From Sphagnum compactum (taxonomy: Eukaryota > Bryophyta > Sphagnopsida > Sphagnales): DNA of 64,000 bases. The stretch's first letter is position 1. Each line of letters starts with the position of its first letter. Position numbers and translations under genes: made by a program. Below are positions 46,401 through 60,292 of the stretch, piece after piece. Where the stretch lies: positions 20,450,213 to 20,514,212 of the forward strand of contig OZ234493.1 in assembly GCA_965153455.1 (NCBI GenBank), given 5' to 3'. The notes under the pieces were generated by a model. It was given only the letters and a program-made list of their open reading frames with translations. It had not been told where the DNA came from and made no database searches.

Positions 46401-49400
46401 TTACATCAAAATATTGTATATATTTGAATTGTGTAACTTACGTCTTTTGCCCCAAATTCCAAAAGATGGTGCCAAGGAGTATAGCGGAGACAAAAGTGAA
46501 TGACATTCGGACAAGGTTGTAGTCTGGACTACGCCAATACGTCCACCACTGTTTCCAAAAACATGCTGCTATTTGTGTGAAAAATGGCTGTGAATATGTT
46601 GTGTGGAAATATAAGTCCTGGGAGTCCGGTGGAGGCACACTCAACGCCTTCACCAATATTTTAATTTGCCTGCAATTTATAAACCAAGTCACCCTCAAAC
46701 TTGGTTATGGCTAATCCACTTACAATTGGCTGACTTTCCTGTCTGATGTATCACTGAAATTTTCACAGTCTGAGCAAATTGTACTGTGAATTGACCTCCA
46801 AAATATGCCAAGTGTTTCTCCTTTAAATGCAACCTCTTGTGCAAAACCCATTGTTCCCAAATCCAGGAATTCCAGATTCCTAACGACTCTGACATTTTCT
46901 ATGATTTTTATAATATGTAAATCGGGAGCATTAGTGTACTGAAAGGCTGAACTCATGAATGAAGTAGCTTGTCAAGAGAAAGCATTCCTAGTGTTAAAAA
47001 GGTGCATTTTTATTTTCCTTGTGGAATATTTATTTATCTAGTGGGCAATGGAAATTGTCATTGGGAATTTAATTTGAAATGATTTGATTAAACCTCCTAT
47101 TTTAATGGTAACTTACTCAAAAAGGGCAGAATTTCTGTATATTTCTGCAAAATCAATGCCAAGTTGACTCTCAACAGAAATATTGCTCACTTCCAACATC
47201 CATGTTGCTGGGTTATAACCCTCCTTTATCTTTTGCACCCCCGGAACAGCCTGCATAAATTTGCCCTATAAAATTTCAGCAAGGATTCCACTACCCATAA
47301 TAGCACATGAGATGATTTTTATTTTATTTTTGGTGACTTTAATTATTGTTGTTACATGTTCACCCTGACATTAAATAATCCAAATTATGTGTAGACTAAA
47401 TATTTTGTACAAAGATTTTTATTTTATTTTATTTTATGTCCAGACATAGGTTTAGGTTTTATAAATTAGAACAAAAATACAAACACTTTGAAATCCAAAA
47501 CAAGGTATTGTATGAATGAATTTTTATTTTCATTTTTTCAAATTGATAATGTGAATAGAGCTCACCTCAAAATACTCAATAAGTTGGTGGGAATGGCGCC
47601 CCAATGGACCCATATATATCACTTGACCTCCCCGCTTCATTAACAACATCTATCGTAACAACAACACTAAGTCTTGTGGTTAGTCAAAGATTAAGAAGCG
47701 TTTGTCACATTGCCACTTTGATAGAGCAAATTGTTAACACGTTTGCAAAGAATTTTCATTTATATATGCAACGACCATCAATTTGAAACCTAATTTTTAG
47801 GTGTGACTAAGATAAAATATGAATTTTAAAAACCATTTTTCACATACGACTTTAAGATTATTTCATGCTATTGTAAACAAAATGAAATTACATATCTAAT
47901 ACTATTTACATGCGACCTTAAAAATAATTGTTTACATGTGACCGTAGCACGGATGTGAGGTGGGAGTGAACATGCAAATGATAGGCTCACCTCATCAAAA
48001 GCTTCAAAGATGTCAATGCTTGGCTGATGAATGGTGCAAACAACAGTTCGACCCGTATTGACGGTGTTTCTCACAGTTCTCATCACAATAGCCGCCGCCC
48101 GTGCATCCAAACCACTTGTGGGTTCATCCATGAAAATAATAGACGGGTTGGCAACAAGTTCAACTGCGATTGTTAAACGTTTGCGTTGCTCGGTTGACAG
48201 CCCGGTTACTCCCGGTAGACCCACTAATGCATTCTCCAATGGTGTTAACTCCACTAAATCCATCACCTCATCCACGAATTGCTGCAAAAAATGTTTTGTC
48301 ATACCCATCCTGGATTTTAAAAAAAATAAAATCCCCGGACCCACTTTTTTTTCTTTTTTTATATGGGCATATTGGGGATCATCAAAAACCGGAAAATAAT
48401 AAATAAAAAGTCAAGTTCCAAGGACAAATTCCTCATCATCACCAATTGAGATTTTCAAAAATAAAAGAAAATACACTTTTGAGCTTGAAAGGATTACCAA
48501 TGTATACCTCTCGGGTCTCGTGGTCAATCTCGGCAGGGAGACGGAGCCATGCAGAGTAGATAACGGACTCTCGGACAGTGACCTGGGGGGAGTGGATATC
48601 GTTTTGTTCACAGTATCCAGAAATACGTGCGAAAGTTGCCTGGTTTTTGGGAAACCCGGAGATGCGGATATCACCCTCAATATAGCCACCGGTTTTGCGA
48701 CCCGCGAGCACATCCATAAGAGTTGTCTTCCCGGCACCACTTACTCCCACCAAGGCTGTCAACACACCCGGTCTAAATGCACCGGTTATGCCGCACAACA
48801 ATTGAAGCCGGTCTTCGTCTAGCCCTTGTTTCTTCATTTCCTGGAGACAGAAATTAACTAGGGTCATTTGGTTGTTGATCTATGCAACAACTGAAGAATG
48901 TATATGTTATATATATATATATAATCTTAACCAAAGAACACCGTCCTCATTATCATCATTTACTTATAGTACCAAAATGCCTATGCATGGTTGCATCAGC
49001 ATTTTTTTTTTGTGGCCATTTTTTCCATTTTGCGGAAAATATAATGGAAAAACACCATTCTATCATAAATTCCCTTTTGGAGGGGGGGAAAAAACACCGA
49101 AAAATGAAATTTTTAAAAAAAATTCACATATATGTGCCATTACATAATGTCAAATTTCCATTTTAATGTATAATATGAGGCACAATAAATATCCCATATT
49201 CTGCATTGTAATGGATGAAACCTCAAAGTTTACCTCACACATGTGTCATGCGCCATGAGAGAAAAAACCACCTTCTCTTGCAGTGAAAACGGCATTGTTT
49301 CTTTCATCATGGAAACTTTGGCTGGGTTTGCCAGAGAAGTACAAGTTTCAAGACATTCTTTTGAATATCAGGATCCTTTCATTTTTCTTCTCTTAATTCT

Positions 49401-52400
49401 TGGCTGGGGTTTTTTTTTCTTTTAAATATTTTTTTTATCAATATAAAATTTTTCATTTTGTAATGTTTCAGTTAAAATGACCAGTCTATAATTTTTGACT
49501 TTAAAAGTCCGTTATTACTCAATTTTTTTAAAATGATAAAAAAATAAAGAGAGGATTCAATATCGAAAGAAAAAAACACATACCACCGGCATGTCGACAT
49601 AGTAGTTGATATTGTCAAAGGAGATTGCCAAAGGTTGGAAAGGTAAAATCATGCCGCGTTTGGGTTCAGCTTGTGCAACTGCATCTGAAGCATCACTAGC
49701 CAAGGAAACAAATCTACTCATATGCTCAACACCCACACTTTGCTGTTCCACTTGCTGCATTTGAACCTCACCACCAAATACCTCCTCAACTGTGGAACTA
49801 TTTCTTCTTGATCCTGCAGCCCCCCCAACAAAAATTTGCAACATTTGTTATAATCAAACCATAATAGAAAATGACAAACCCTAAACCCATCCATGTGTCA
49901 AAACCTTGAATAACAAGAGTTGGGATAATTCATAAAAGCCAAAATAATATTTTTTTGCAACACCGATGATGTGCATGAAATCAAAATTAGATTACCTTCA
50001 ACTTTGGATGACAAGGATCGAGGGAAGGACTTGTGGGATTTTGATAGACTGCGAGAGGAAGTTAATGAAACTTCCTCTCCCTTCAAGTTTGCTTCCTTTA
50101 TAGCCAAGGCGTCCTTTGATATTACAGCTTGTGGCTTCCCGAGTGCTGTTAGGTTTCACGGGTATGTCCAGAAATAAGCACCAGATGAAACAAAATTCCA
50201 TGCAGAATTATGGCAATAAGATGAGGTTTGTTGTTGTTAATCAATCAATTGGACATCAGTATTCACAGCTTGTGATGAAAGGGAACTTCTTGTTGCTATA
50301 CATTCTAGTGCATAGAATTTTTCAAAGGCACGGAATTAGCTATCGTGTTGGGGAATATGATGGATTTGGGTTTAGGGCTTACGGTTGAAGTATGTGAGGA
50401 CTAAAGTGTACAAAGTGTTGAAGAGGAGAATATAGCCCATCAAAGCTCCAATACCAATCCAGTACCAATAATTTTTTGGGAAAATTCCGCTGTTCACCAA
50501 AATCTGCTGCCCGAGTGTTCGAGTACTATTTTCAACTGGCTAATTACCTCCAAAACAAACCCCACCCATTTTGTCATTTAGAAAAAAAATTGTGTTGAAA
50601 AATTGCTGAATTTTTTTTTTGCAAAAGTGGATTTACAAAGGAATTTTTTTTTAAATGTCAATTTCCAAATACTACTAATTGGTGCAGATTTTTTTTTTTG
50701 TAGTGGTTTTTTTTGCATTAGTCTTTGTGGAACCCACCTTCATCCAACGGGGTGCAAGAAACTCATTGACTGTGATGGAAGTTTGTGCATATGCGAGAGG
50801 TGAGCTCCAATATCCCCAAATCCACCAAGGCTTGATTTGTGTGCGGGGCATTATGAAGCCTCCCAACATGAAGATGATGAGAAGTGCAAAGCTTCCACCT
50901 GTATTGGCAACCACCATTGTACGACACAGCCCGGCAATGGCGCGGAACATTGCTGATGACATTTGATGAGTCATAAACAACACAAGATATGCCCCAAAAA
51001 ACCTGCACTCACACACACACATATATATAAACCCAATAATCTATTGTGAGTTGAAATCCTTGTAGACTCTAATAAAGTTATCCACAAAGTCAGCGTATTT
51101 AAGAGCGAGAACGGCCAGTTTCGGCATAATATGGCATCAAATGTGTAACTGGGAATGAAAATTTACAAAACGAAATAACTGGAACCCAAACTGATTTTTC
51201 CACAAATTTCGGTGGTAAACTGACTTTCGTCCCGTTCCTGTTCCTTTTTCCTGAGCGCCTCCACTGCTGCCACATATATTTTCACTGTACAACTACTGTA
51301 ATTACTCTCGAACCTTGTGCACAAAATGCTGAGCTTCAGCATTTCATATTGAGATTTAATCAAATTTCATTTCTTTGTGGATACCATTGAAAGAGAGGAT
51401 AGGGGGTGAAAGAGAGGATGACTTTACCGATAACTTTAAAATATGTAGTTGAAAAGAGTGATGCAAAAATGTAATATTGATCAGCAATATAATTTTCCCA
51501 AGCATAATAAAATAAATATTATTATTTACCTGCTGGCTTCAGGGGCATAACCAATGATGTAGTAACTGATGATGCAGTAAATTCCAGACTCAGTTATGGA
51601 TGCCGGAATGCTTAACACCATCCCTGGAAGAGCATAAGCCCATGCCGGGTAAAACAAGAGATCTCGTTGTTTGTAGAATACAGGCAGCCGGAAAATTGTC
51701 ATTGAAAGCTCTGCATATCCATTGAACATCACCAGTACAACCCCAAAGAAAATAGCACCCAAATACTCTTGCCCATCTGCTTGTGTGTTCTGGTGCATCC
51801 TCGTTCGCAGATAAACCGTGGATGCTATAAACGCCATGATGCCAATCTGCATCATCACAAATTTTCCACAAGCTAAAAATCTGTTTTATTGCATCAAAAC
51901 ATCAAGCTACACAAGGTTCAAAGATTCATAGGTTTCTTAGGGAATGTACCCAAAATGCAAAGTCCAAGATAAAATTCATAGCTGAAAACTAGGAGTATTC
52001 ATCCCCTAGTTTATCACAAAATACTCTTATTATGTACTTTTATGTGCAAGAACCATTCGCAAGATCGACATAGGTTTTTTTCTAAATGGACATAGAATTA
52101 AATTACTCTTTGGTTTGGACTACATTATATAGTGTAGTCGGACTCTTTTGGTTTAGAATCAAACAACACCTGCACTGTTTTGAAGATGTACACAAAGGAG
52201 TTTCGTTTCATCAGAAGCACTTCCTTTGCAAAATTGGACTTGAAAAGCTCCATGTTGCCCACGGAATATCTCTCAAATGACAGAGCTGCCTTGTGGTTGC
52301 GGTTTTTATCATAGGGGACTGCTAACTCATGAGCCATCTCTTGGCCAACATGGAATGCCTGGAACCTCTCAGCAAACTCCTTCACAGAAATGAATCGATA

Positions 52401-55400
52401 GGGTTGTTGCTTGTCGAACCAATATTGTTGTTGATCCTTTTGCGATGTCACCTGTACAAGTAACCCACTCAAGCATATAAATAAATGCCACTTCCCTTGG
52501 GTTTAAGAAGATTTAAGGTTTTCAGCAACTCCCTAAAGAAACCCATCAAAGTGCCTAGTTGTTAGATCCATCATGCTGGCACTAGTCCTTCCAATTCTAT
52601 GGATTAATCAGAACCCCAAAATCTTTCATACTGTGTACATTTGAAACCATGATTGTAACTGCTCCATCAATTGCATTGTATCTACAAGAAATCCGAGCAG
52701 TTTGTAAGCATTAGCAAAAAGACACTAATATCCATCGTTCAGATTGTGATCGAATTTTTTGTGTGAAAATTTGCTGGATCTTAATAACAAGCTTTATCTA
52801 GAAGAAAATAGTGTAAGACAGTTGAGCACAGATTATTTCATGTAGGAATTCTATATGGCCAGCTCTCTCACACCTCTTGCAAGAAATCAGCTATGCCCTT
52901 TCGGTCTGGGCACTTGAAACCACATTGTTCAAAAAACTCGAGAATGTGTTCTCTTGGACCATGGTACACAGTTTGGCCCTCCGACAACAAAACCACATCG
53001 TCGAAAAGCTCAAAGGTCTCGGGTGCTGGTTGCAAAAGCGACATGAAAATGGTGGCTTCCATCACATGGCAAAACTGTCGCAAGCACTCGACAATCTGGA
53101 AAGTGGTGGAGCTGTCAAGACCTGTTGAGATTTCGTCCATGAACAATGCCATTGTTGGTCCCACTATCATCTCACCTGCAACCACAATATTTTCAAAGTT
53201 TTACCCACCCAAGTTCCAACCAACTGCAACTTAGTCTCAAAAATTCACTACAAAATATAATATTTAAATGAAACATACAAAACTCATAATACAAACATAT
53301 AATCCAATCTAAATCCAACTCAAAACAATCGCCTCCCATGAATACTTTACTGAAGCTGGACTCATAACTCAAATAAATAAGGTCTTCTTCTTCTATCATT
53401 TTCATCCATTATTACAGGTCACTGGTCTCAGTTGATTAGACCAATGAATTTACTACTTCTTTACTAAGTCCTGTGCATTGTGACCAATGAATTCATTCAA
53501 AATCCAATGAAATCATTTAATGTACAAGGACACCTTTTGTTAAAATCACTTAATGGTCAAGAACACCTTTTGTTGCAGTGATATCAGGCTGCTGCATTCA
53601 AGGTGAAAACTGGTTTCTTTGGAAAAAAGGTAGAAAGATGGGTGTTCAAAGTAGGGAGGAGCTTTTGTACCAGTGGTGACACGTTTTTTCTGGCCTCCTG
53701 AAATTCCTCGGTGCATATTGTCTCCAACCAATGTATTTGCGCAGATATCAAGTCCAAGAATCTTCACAACAACATGTAAAGAAAATTATGGACTTTTTTG
53801 GCTTGAAAGGAGCTAGCTAGCTTGACAAACTGAAAATGTGTGAAATTTGTAGGCACACACAAGGGCATACTAGTTGTGAGAATGAATAACATTACCGAGC
53901 TTTAACATGATGGCACCACCCATACATGCACTAAGGCCTTTAAACAAAACTCATCCATTCCACAGATTAGATATAAATAACCACATCAAATTACAGGAAA
54001 TTAAAGATTCACTGTGAAATTAATCCAAAATGGAATGAAGTGGCGCACAGGCTACAACAGCACATGGGGATGTTCAGATTATTGTGTTTAAATGCAGGGT
54101 TTTGTATACCATTTGCTGGTCAATTCTATACTTGATGAACATAACCAACCCAAAACCCATGTTCACCCACCTTCATCACATAGTCAGTGACAAGGCTCTG
54201 TTCTTGGCCTTCTACAGCAACTGCCTGCATCCACAACACCACAAAATTAATATATATTGGAGTTATATGGAAAGTCACCCTGTCTTTGGGCCTGCTTTCA
54301 CCCTCTATCCCCTCTTTCAGTGGTATTTGCAAAGTAAGGAAATTTTATTGAATCTCAGTAGGAATTCCTGAAACTCAGCATTTTATGCACAAAGTTCCAG
54401 AGTAATTATAGTAGTTGTATAGGTAGGAGCATTGAAAATATATGGAGCAGCATTGGAGGCGCTCAGGAAAAAGGAATGAGGGGGAGGAAACTCAGTTTAC
54501 CACCAAAAATTGGTGGAAAAACTAGTTTGGGTCCCAGTTATTTCACTTTGTAAAATTTTCATTCCTCCTTCCGTGTTTGATGTCTTATTATGCTGAAACT
54601 GGCTGTTCTTGCCCCCTAATTGTGGGACTTTACCCATAACTATAATATTTACATTGTGAGTATGCATTCAGCTTGATTATCATTCATGTAATAAAAAAGT
54701 GCAATCATGTGCAAAAGTGAGTTTCCCAAGTAGATCATCAAATGTAACCCACCTTCATAAAAACATCCACATCTTTCTCTGGCAAAATTCCAGCTTCCTT
54801 TTCTCGCCTCGCTAGTTCTGTGAGCATCTCTGTTCCATGGACAAGCACATTTTCTCGTAGTTTAACTAATACCTCCTTAAACACATACCATCAGTGATTA
54901 CCTTCTAGTCCTCAAAATTGTTCCTTAACAACTCATTGTTAGGGTCTTATTCTCCCTTTGAATCAACTAATTATCATGCTGAATCTGCCATTGACGTCAG
55001 ATACCCATTCTGTAGATGTAATTTACAGGCCTTACCAATTCTGATGCTGAATTTGGTCATTCAACACAGGTGCCCATTCCGTAGACCTAATTGGCAGGCC
55101 TTGCCAATTCCGTAATGTATGTTTCATATCGTAAAAGACCTAACAGCTGTTGTTATGGCCAGAGAATGGACACAGTTTGGTTAATTCAAGCTCTTGGCTC
55201 ACCCATGGCCTTGCGCCTTGGGCCTTGCTGTGCTAGGTGAGGCGGCGAGCAAGCTAAAAGCCAGAATCAGCCAAACCATACCTGCTCTCTAGTAGTATAT
55301 ATATTCTCATAAACCCAGGATTGTGCAAACTTTGCTTTGCCCAATTCTCAAACAGCAGAATGAAAGGTCGGCCCACTGACCATAACGGGTGCCAATTCCT

Positions 55401-58032
55401 TGGCAACGGGCTGAAAAATCGAGTGTCTCACGCACCGTCATTTCGCCAACATGAAGATCATTCTGGCTAATGTACACCGATGTCTTTTGCGGTATGAACT
55501 CGTCCAGATTGTAGCCATTGTATGATATGGACCCTTTCACCTGTCAACCCAAAACCAGTCCTTAATTTTTGTTTAATTATTTTTTAATGTAATTTAATAA
55601 ATTAATTTGAAAATTAATTTAGGCCCCAAATAATTCCTCATGATATTACATTTTATATTATATTTTAAACAACCCATTAGAAATAGACATAGTTAGAGAA
55701 GGGTTTTTTTCATGATAATTTTGTGGTCAGTATATGTTAGTTTGAAAATTTTATAAATTTTACCATATTAATTGACAAATAAGGGTAAAAAGTAGAGATT
55801 CATCTAGTTTATAATTAGGTCACAAAATAATAAATTATACCTTAGTTGAGCACCACTACCACCACCACATACTCTTCTTCTATGCCATAAATACAAAGCG
55901 TGTTCCTCAAGGATTTTGAATGCCATGAAATGTGTGTTCTTACTTTCAAATCATGGCTCAGCTTTCCAGCCAGTGCTAAGAGCAAAGTTGTTTTGCCAGA
56001 GCTTGGTGGTCCCAGGAGTAGTGTCATCCTGAGAAAAGAAAAGAAAATAGAAGGTGGGCAATTAGTTTGGATGGAGGAGAAAAAGGGCAGAACTGGCAAT
56101 TGCCATAAATCAATAATAATGCTAAAAGCTGGCCCCACAGACACACCTCTGAATAACAATAATAATAATAATAATAATAATATAAATCAGTGCTACAAAC
56201 AGCAAAACGGTGAAATGTGGCGACTAAATTAAATGCCCCAGAAAATGTGTCTAAATATGGCAATTGTTTTTCAAAAACATTTGTGAAAATGTGGCAAATT
56301 GTTTTCCAAATGTAAAAGGAACAAATGACTGAATATTCCCTCCCTTTTTCTTTTTTTGGGTCACCAGGATGGGAAAATTAGCCATGAAAAAGAAAACGCT
56401 GGGCAACGAGGTCACTTACATTTCTATTAAAAAAATATCAATTCAAAATAAGACATTTGTTCAATATTGAAGGTTAAATTTGGTGGAAAATATTTGTTTC
56501 AAAAATAGAAAATAAATAGTAATCCAACAGAAGAATAAGAATAAGAATAAAATATAAGTTAATATTATCAATTTCCAGAATTATCACATCATGTTAAAAT
56601 ATAACGACAAATATTGACATTCTTTTGGTCCCATTCATAATTAGGTAGCAAAGTACCTATTTAGGTGGCAAAGCCATTTATCCCTCCTCCTGTGGTAGGT
56701 AGCAAAGTAATACCACACTGTGCTGGTAGGTAGCAAAAGTAATACCTACCAAGTTGCATACCCAAAGAAAGAGTGACCAGTTCCCTTCCCCTCCCTGAAA
56801 GCCCTGACTATGTGGAGGAAGCACAAGCACAAGAAGAAGAAGAAGAAGAAGAAGAAGAAGACGAGGAAGCTGAGGAGGAGGAGGAAGAGGAGAAGAAATG
56901 ATGCACCTGGCAGGTTTGATGATCCCACTGACATTGTGAAGAATGCTGAGCTTTGTCTTCTTCATTGGAGACAGACCAATTGAGTCAAGAAAACTCTGCA
57001 ATAGTACACAAAAGACAATCTTAACCAACTAACTTCTCAACAACACAACAACAAGAAGAAAGAAAGAAAGAAAGAAAGAACAAGAACAAGAACAAGAGCT
57101 CTCAGGGATGGTGGTGGTGATGGTGGTGATGGTGGTTCTTCTTCTTCTTCTTCTGCTTCAAAGTTTATACAACAACAAGAGCTCGGTGGTACAGAAATCA
57201 TGTCTGAGGTACAGAAAGTCTCCTGCAATGAATCGAGATTCCAGAGAGATCTAAGAGAGTTTTGAGAGTGCAATATTATTCTGATGAAAATTTTGTTCGT
57301 ACCCCAAAAACGTTGAGGACAGCATTGGAGAGAGTGGGTAAAGCTCGACCACCCACAAGACAGTCTGCATCTATGGACAGATTCTGGCACCGAACTTCAA
57401 TGGTTGGCAGCTGAATACCAACTCTGCAGCAACAGCAGCAGCAGCCATGAGCTCTAGCATTAACAAATAAAAGTCTTGTAGAGCTTCATTCATGAATCTT
57501 GTTTGTTTGTTTGTTTGTTTGTAATTCCAAGCTCTAGAGTACTAGACAGCAAGCAAGCAATCCAGACCAAAAAGAAGAAGAAGGCGACGATGATCATCAT
57601 CATCATCATCCTTACACTTTACCTGTCAATTCTGTTGCGGAGTTTCATCAAGAATCTGGCGTTGTCTTCCTCCGCGACTTGAAGCAATCGGTCGATGATC
57701 TGCTGTCTCTCGTGCAAGCCGAAACTGCGCACGTCCACTTCCTCATGTACGATTTTGCTCCCCATTGCCTTCTGCATGATGGTGGTGCGCAGCCGGTCGT
57801 ATGTGGGGAGCTTCTCCAGCGCCGCCCACCTCAGCGCTTCTTCGTCGTCCACGGCGTCGTCCCTCGTCGACTGCGTGGAATTCCTCGTAAACACATTCAT
57901 GTCCGCCGCCCCGCCCCAGTTCCGTGACCCGCTCGCAAAAGAGGTCTTCCTGGCGCTAGGACTACTACTCACGGACCTCCTGATCCCGCCCCATGGATCG
58001 ATGATCCCATCTAAGGGAGCTGCCGATGTCAT
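43455..58032 (-). CDS. full-size ABC transporter, ABCG/PDR subfamily (NBD1-TMD1-NBD2-TMD2)
   Basis: Coding exons on -, high to low: 58,032-57,623; 57,423-57,303; 56,995-56,907; 56,028-55,944; 55,540-55,381; 54,829-54,753; 54,224-54,171; 53,761-53,671; 53,175-52,874; 52,451-52,170; 51,846-51,530; 51,002-50,738; 50,539-50,383; 50,145-49,996; 49,813-49,584; 48,840-48,508; 48,281-47,991; 47,649-47,566; 47,250-47,117; 46,669-46,442; 46,167-45,996; 45,092-44,838; 43,727-43,455. Phases agree at every GT-AG junction, giving 1,519 residues, normal for plant PDR proteins. NBD1: Walker [10 protein letters not shown] 213-221, SGGQ 353-356, Walker B Asp376-Glu377, Gln in the H-loop (SLLQPAPE). NBD2: GVSGAGKTT 962-970, LSTEQ near 1,069, Asp1093-Glu1094, His1126 (CTIHQPS). 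Membrane domains follow each NBD. These pumps export hormones, terpenoids, wax/cutin precursors or defence compounds across the plasma membrane; the substrate cannot be told here. First in-frame ATG chosen. Confidence 0.96.
45480..45665 (+). repeat. intronic dispersed repeat, copy A (partial)
   Basis: Contains TTTTTCCTGAGCGGCTCCAC, ACTATAATTTCTCTCGAACC, ATGCTGAGATTCAGCATTTC and GGATACCACTAAAG, shared with 51,065-51,400 and, inverted, 54,322-54,650. Lies in the intron before PDR exon 22. The left half seen in the other copies is diverged or absent. Confidence 0.7.
51065..51400 (+). repeat. intronic dispersed repeat, copy B
   Basis: About 335 bp that align over their whole length with the complement of 54,322-54,650: GGCCAGTTTCGGCATAATA, AACTGGAACCCAAACT, CCTGAGCGCCTCCACTGCTG, AATGCTGAGCTTCAGCATTT, then GGATACCATTGAAAG. 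It sits in the intron between PDR exons 11 and 12. No inverted termini, poly-A tail or Pol III boxes are obvious, so the class is open. Confidence 0.75.
54322..54650 (-). repeat. intronic dispersed repeat, copy C (inverted)
   Basis: Complement of copy B with many substitutions. Lies in the intron between PDR exons 6 and 7. Having copies in both orientations in one gene argues for transposition rather than local tandem duplication. Confidence 0.75.
56155..57085. repeat. microsatellites in PDR introns
   Basis: (AAT)n at about 56,157-56,182, (GAA)n at about 56,834-56,862 followed by a GAGGAGGAA tract, and (AAAG)n at about 57,057-57,080. All lie in introns between coding exons 2 and 4. Confidence 0.8.
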
Positions 58033-59300
58033 TGCAGCAGCAGCTATCGTCCTCTCGTTGTAGATGTTGTACAAGCTTTCTGTACTCCTCCTCCTCCTCC
58101 TCCTCGTCCCTCAGATGTTCCGCACAAAACCTTGAATGCAAAGTTCTGCAACTCCAGATCAAAACAGGGATTCACAAAATCTGACAATTCCCCAAGCTCA
58201 AAATCATCACAGCTTCAGTCTATGATGATTCTCCAACCTCAAAATCATCACAGCTTCTAGATGATGAGTCTCCAAGCTCAAAATGACAGCAGCTGCTGCC
58301 TAGACTTTGATCTCCGAGCTCAAGATTTTCACAGCAGCTGAACTGCTAATTCCTCTTGAGCTCTAAACTTGAAACTAGAACTGCTCCTGCAGCAGCTCAA
58401 GACTGAAAAAGAAATTGCCCAAAAAAATACAATTCTTACAAACTGCAAGCAGAAACACTAGTACTAGCTAACAAACTGCAAAGAGGAGGACTACTACTAC
58501 TAAGCTAACAAACAGCAAGCACAACCACTAGTAGAGTAGCTAACAAATTGCAAACAGAACCAACTAGACTACCTAACAAACTGCAAACAGAACCACTATT
58601 AGATAACTAACTGCAAGCAGAACCACTCTAGTAGCTAACAAACTGCGAGAGCACACCTAACACATCATCAACAACAACAACAACAGTAACAGTGATGAGC
58701 AATGAGCTAGTTAAGAATCTCCCTCCAATGACAAGCATCACAGTACTAATGAATGACAACAACTCACTTTTGAGAGGGAGTGAGAATTCAGTTAAGTCCC
58801 CAGCCCAGAACTAATTAGCAAGCATTCAAAATAAAGGATTTCTGACGCGGGTGTTTTGTGGGTGTTTTGTGTGTGTTTTTTTCAATTTTGTTTGTTTGTT
58901 TGTTTGTTTGTTTGTGTTGTTGTGTTGTGCAGGGGATCATCAGAAGTTCAGAAGTGTCAGTCCTAAACACACAGAGGAGAGAGAGAGAGAGGCATTGGGC
59001 AAGCAAGCAAGAGAGTACTTAGTACTAAGTCTAGGTCTATTTTGTCAGTTGTAGTAGTTGCACTTATGCTCTGTACTTAAACAAGCTGCCCAATCATGTG
59101 TTGCCCAGTTTGTGGAGTTTTTGGGGCTTTTATGGGGGGATCTGGTGCCTGCTCTCAGGCTCATTCTTTCCTTCTGTTTTGTTGTGGACCCATTCCATTT
59201 GATGTCATTGTTTTCTCATAGCTGACCTTCTTTTGACTCTTTCATTTGTTGTTGGCCTTGCCTACCAAAGCAAGGATATTGTGTTGAGATTCATTATAGA
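58033..59300 (-). promoter_or_regulatory. probable leader/promoter region of the PDR gene
   Basis: Upstream DNA of the transporter, reading on -. It contains the minisatellites above and a (GTTT)n run at about 58,888-58,914. A 13-codon ORF beginning at an ATG near 58,247 would lie in the leader if transcription starts further upstream. A (T)ATAAAAATA-like word occurs on - near 59,355, too far from the ATG to be assigned with confidence. Confidence 0.3.
58180..58650. repeat. minisatellites upstream of the PDR start codon
   Basis: 58,190-58,350: about three copies of a ~50-bp unit with CTCCAAGCTCAAAAT and CACAGCTTC/CACAGCAGC. 58,440-58,650: about seven copies of a ~30-37-bp unit, AACTGCAAGCAGAACCACTA then GTAGCTAACAA. 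Both lie within 620 bp upstream of the ATG on -, so they could be in the leader, a leader intron or the promoter. Confidence 0.7.
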
Positions 59301-60290
59301 GTATAGTAGCTTAAGGGATTTTGGCCCCTAGGTAATAATAATAATAGGTCTATTTTTATATGAGGATTTTTGAAAGACTATATTTTGGCTTGTGTGAAAG
59401 CTTGAGATTAGCTATAGAGTTATAATATCTTGCAGGATTTTGGTTCCTTTTAGAGGATTTTTTGAAGATTATGTTTTTGCATGGTGAAATATTTGGGTTT
59501 CAATAATTCTTCTTTTGCCTTAAGATACTTTTTAATGTAAATGACAAGGCCATTTAATGTGTGACACACCTCTTGTTGATTGTAATTTGTCAACCTCCAT
59601 AGGGACCCACCATTTTTTTTAAAAAAACTTCTCCCCATCTTTTGTTGTGATTAATACCATTGATTATCGTAGTCCATTGGGTTTCAAGTGCCAAATGTTT
59701 TCAGCTTGTAAAACTTGAGGAATTGGTTTGCTTTTTTTTTGTGTTTTTTGCTAGTAAACTTGGCAAGACTTTTAGTGCGAGGAGAACATAACAAAGAAGG
59801 AAGAAATGGAAAAGGTTGGAAAACATTTGTTGTTGTCATAATAGGTAATCTTCATTGGATTTGTGCCAATCTTTTTTGTTTGTACAACTTAAGAAGATTT
59901 TTTTTTTTGTGATAAACTCAGCAAAACTTTAGTGCATGAGAGAATAACATGTAAGGAAGTATCAGCAAGGGGGGAAAACATTTGTTATTGTTGTAATCAG
60001 CAAGGAGGAAAACTATGGACAGACACATAACCAGTCATTTCAGAGAGTTTTTGCAACGATGCCATTGCCTGGTCACACGCAGGTTAGGATCCATAACCTG
60101 TGTGAAGGCATAACCTGCATCTCGGATTGCTGGGAGATGGCATGATTCACTGTTTCTAATAACTCTTGTCAATTACACCCGGTTGTGAGGGACTAAATGA
60201 ATATGCTTGACACTCCAAAATGACTAGTTATAAGGGGCAGCTCTTGCTGGTGACCTAATCCATCAAGTTTGTAAACCCTAAATCGACACC
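59300..60290. other. no gene seen
   Basis: AT-rich intergenic DNA with T tracts. Open stretches near 59,450-59,912 have no motif. Confidence 0.35.
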
Positions 60291-60292
60291 TA

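Noticed and set aside
58033-58074. N-terminal extension of the PDR protein upstream of 58,032
   Set aside because: The frame is open but has no ATG; the first is at 58,032, and the conserved part starts after it.
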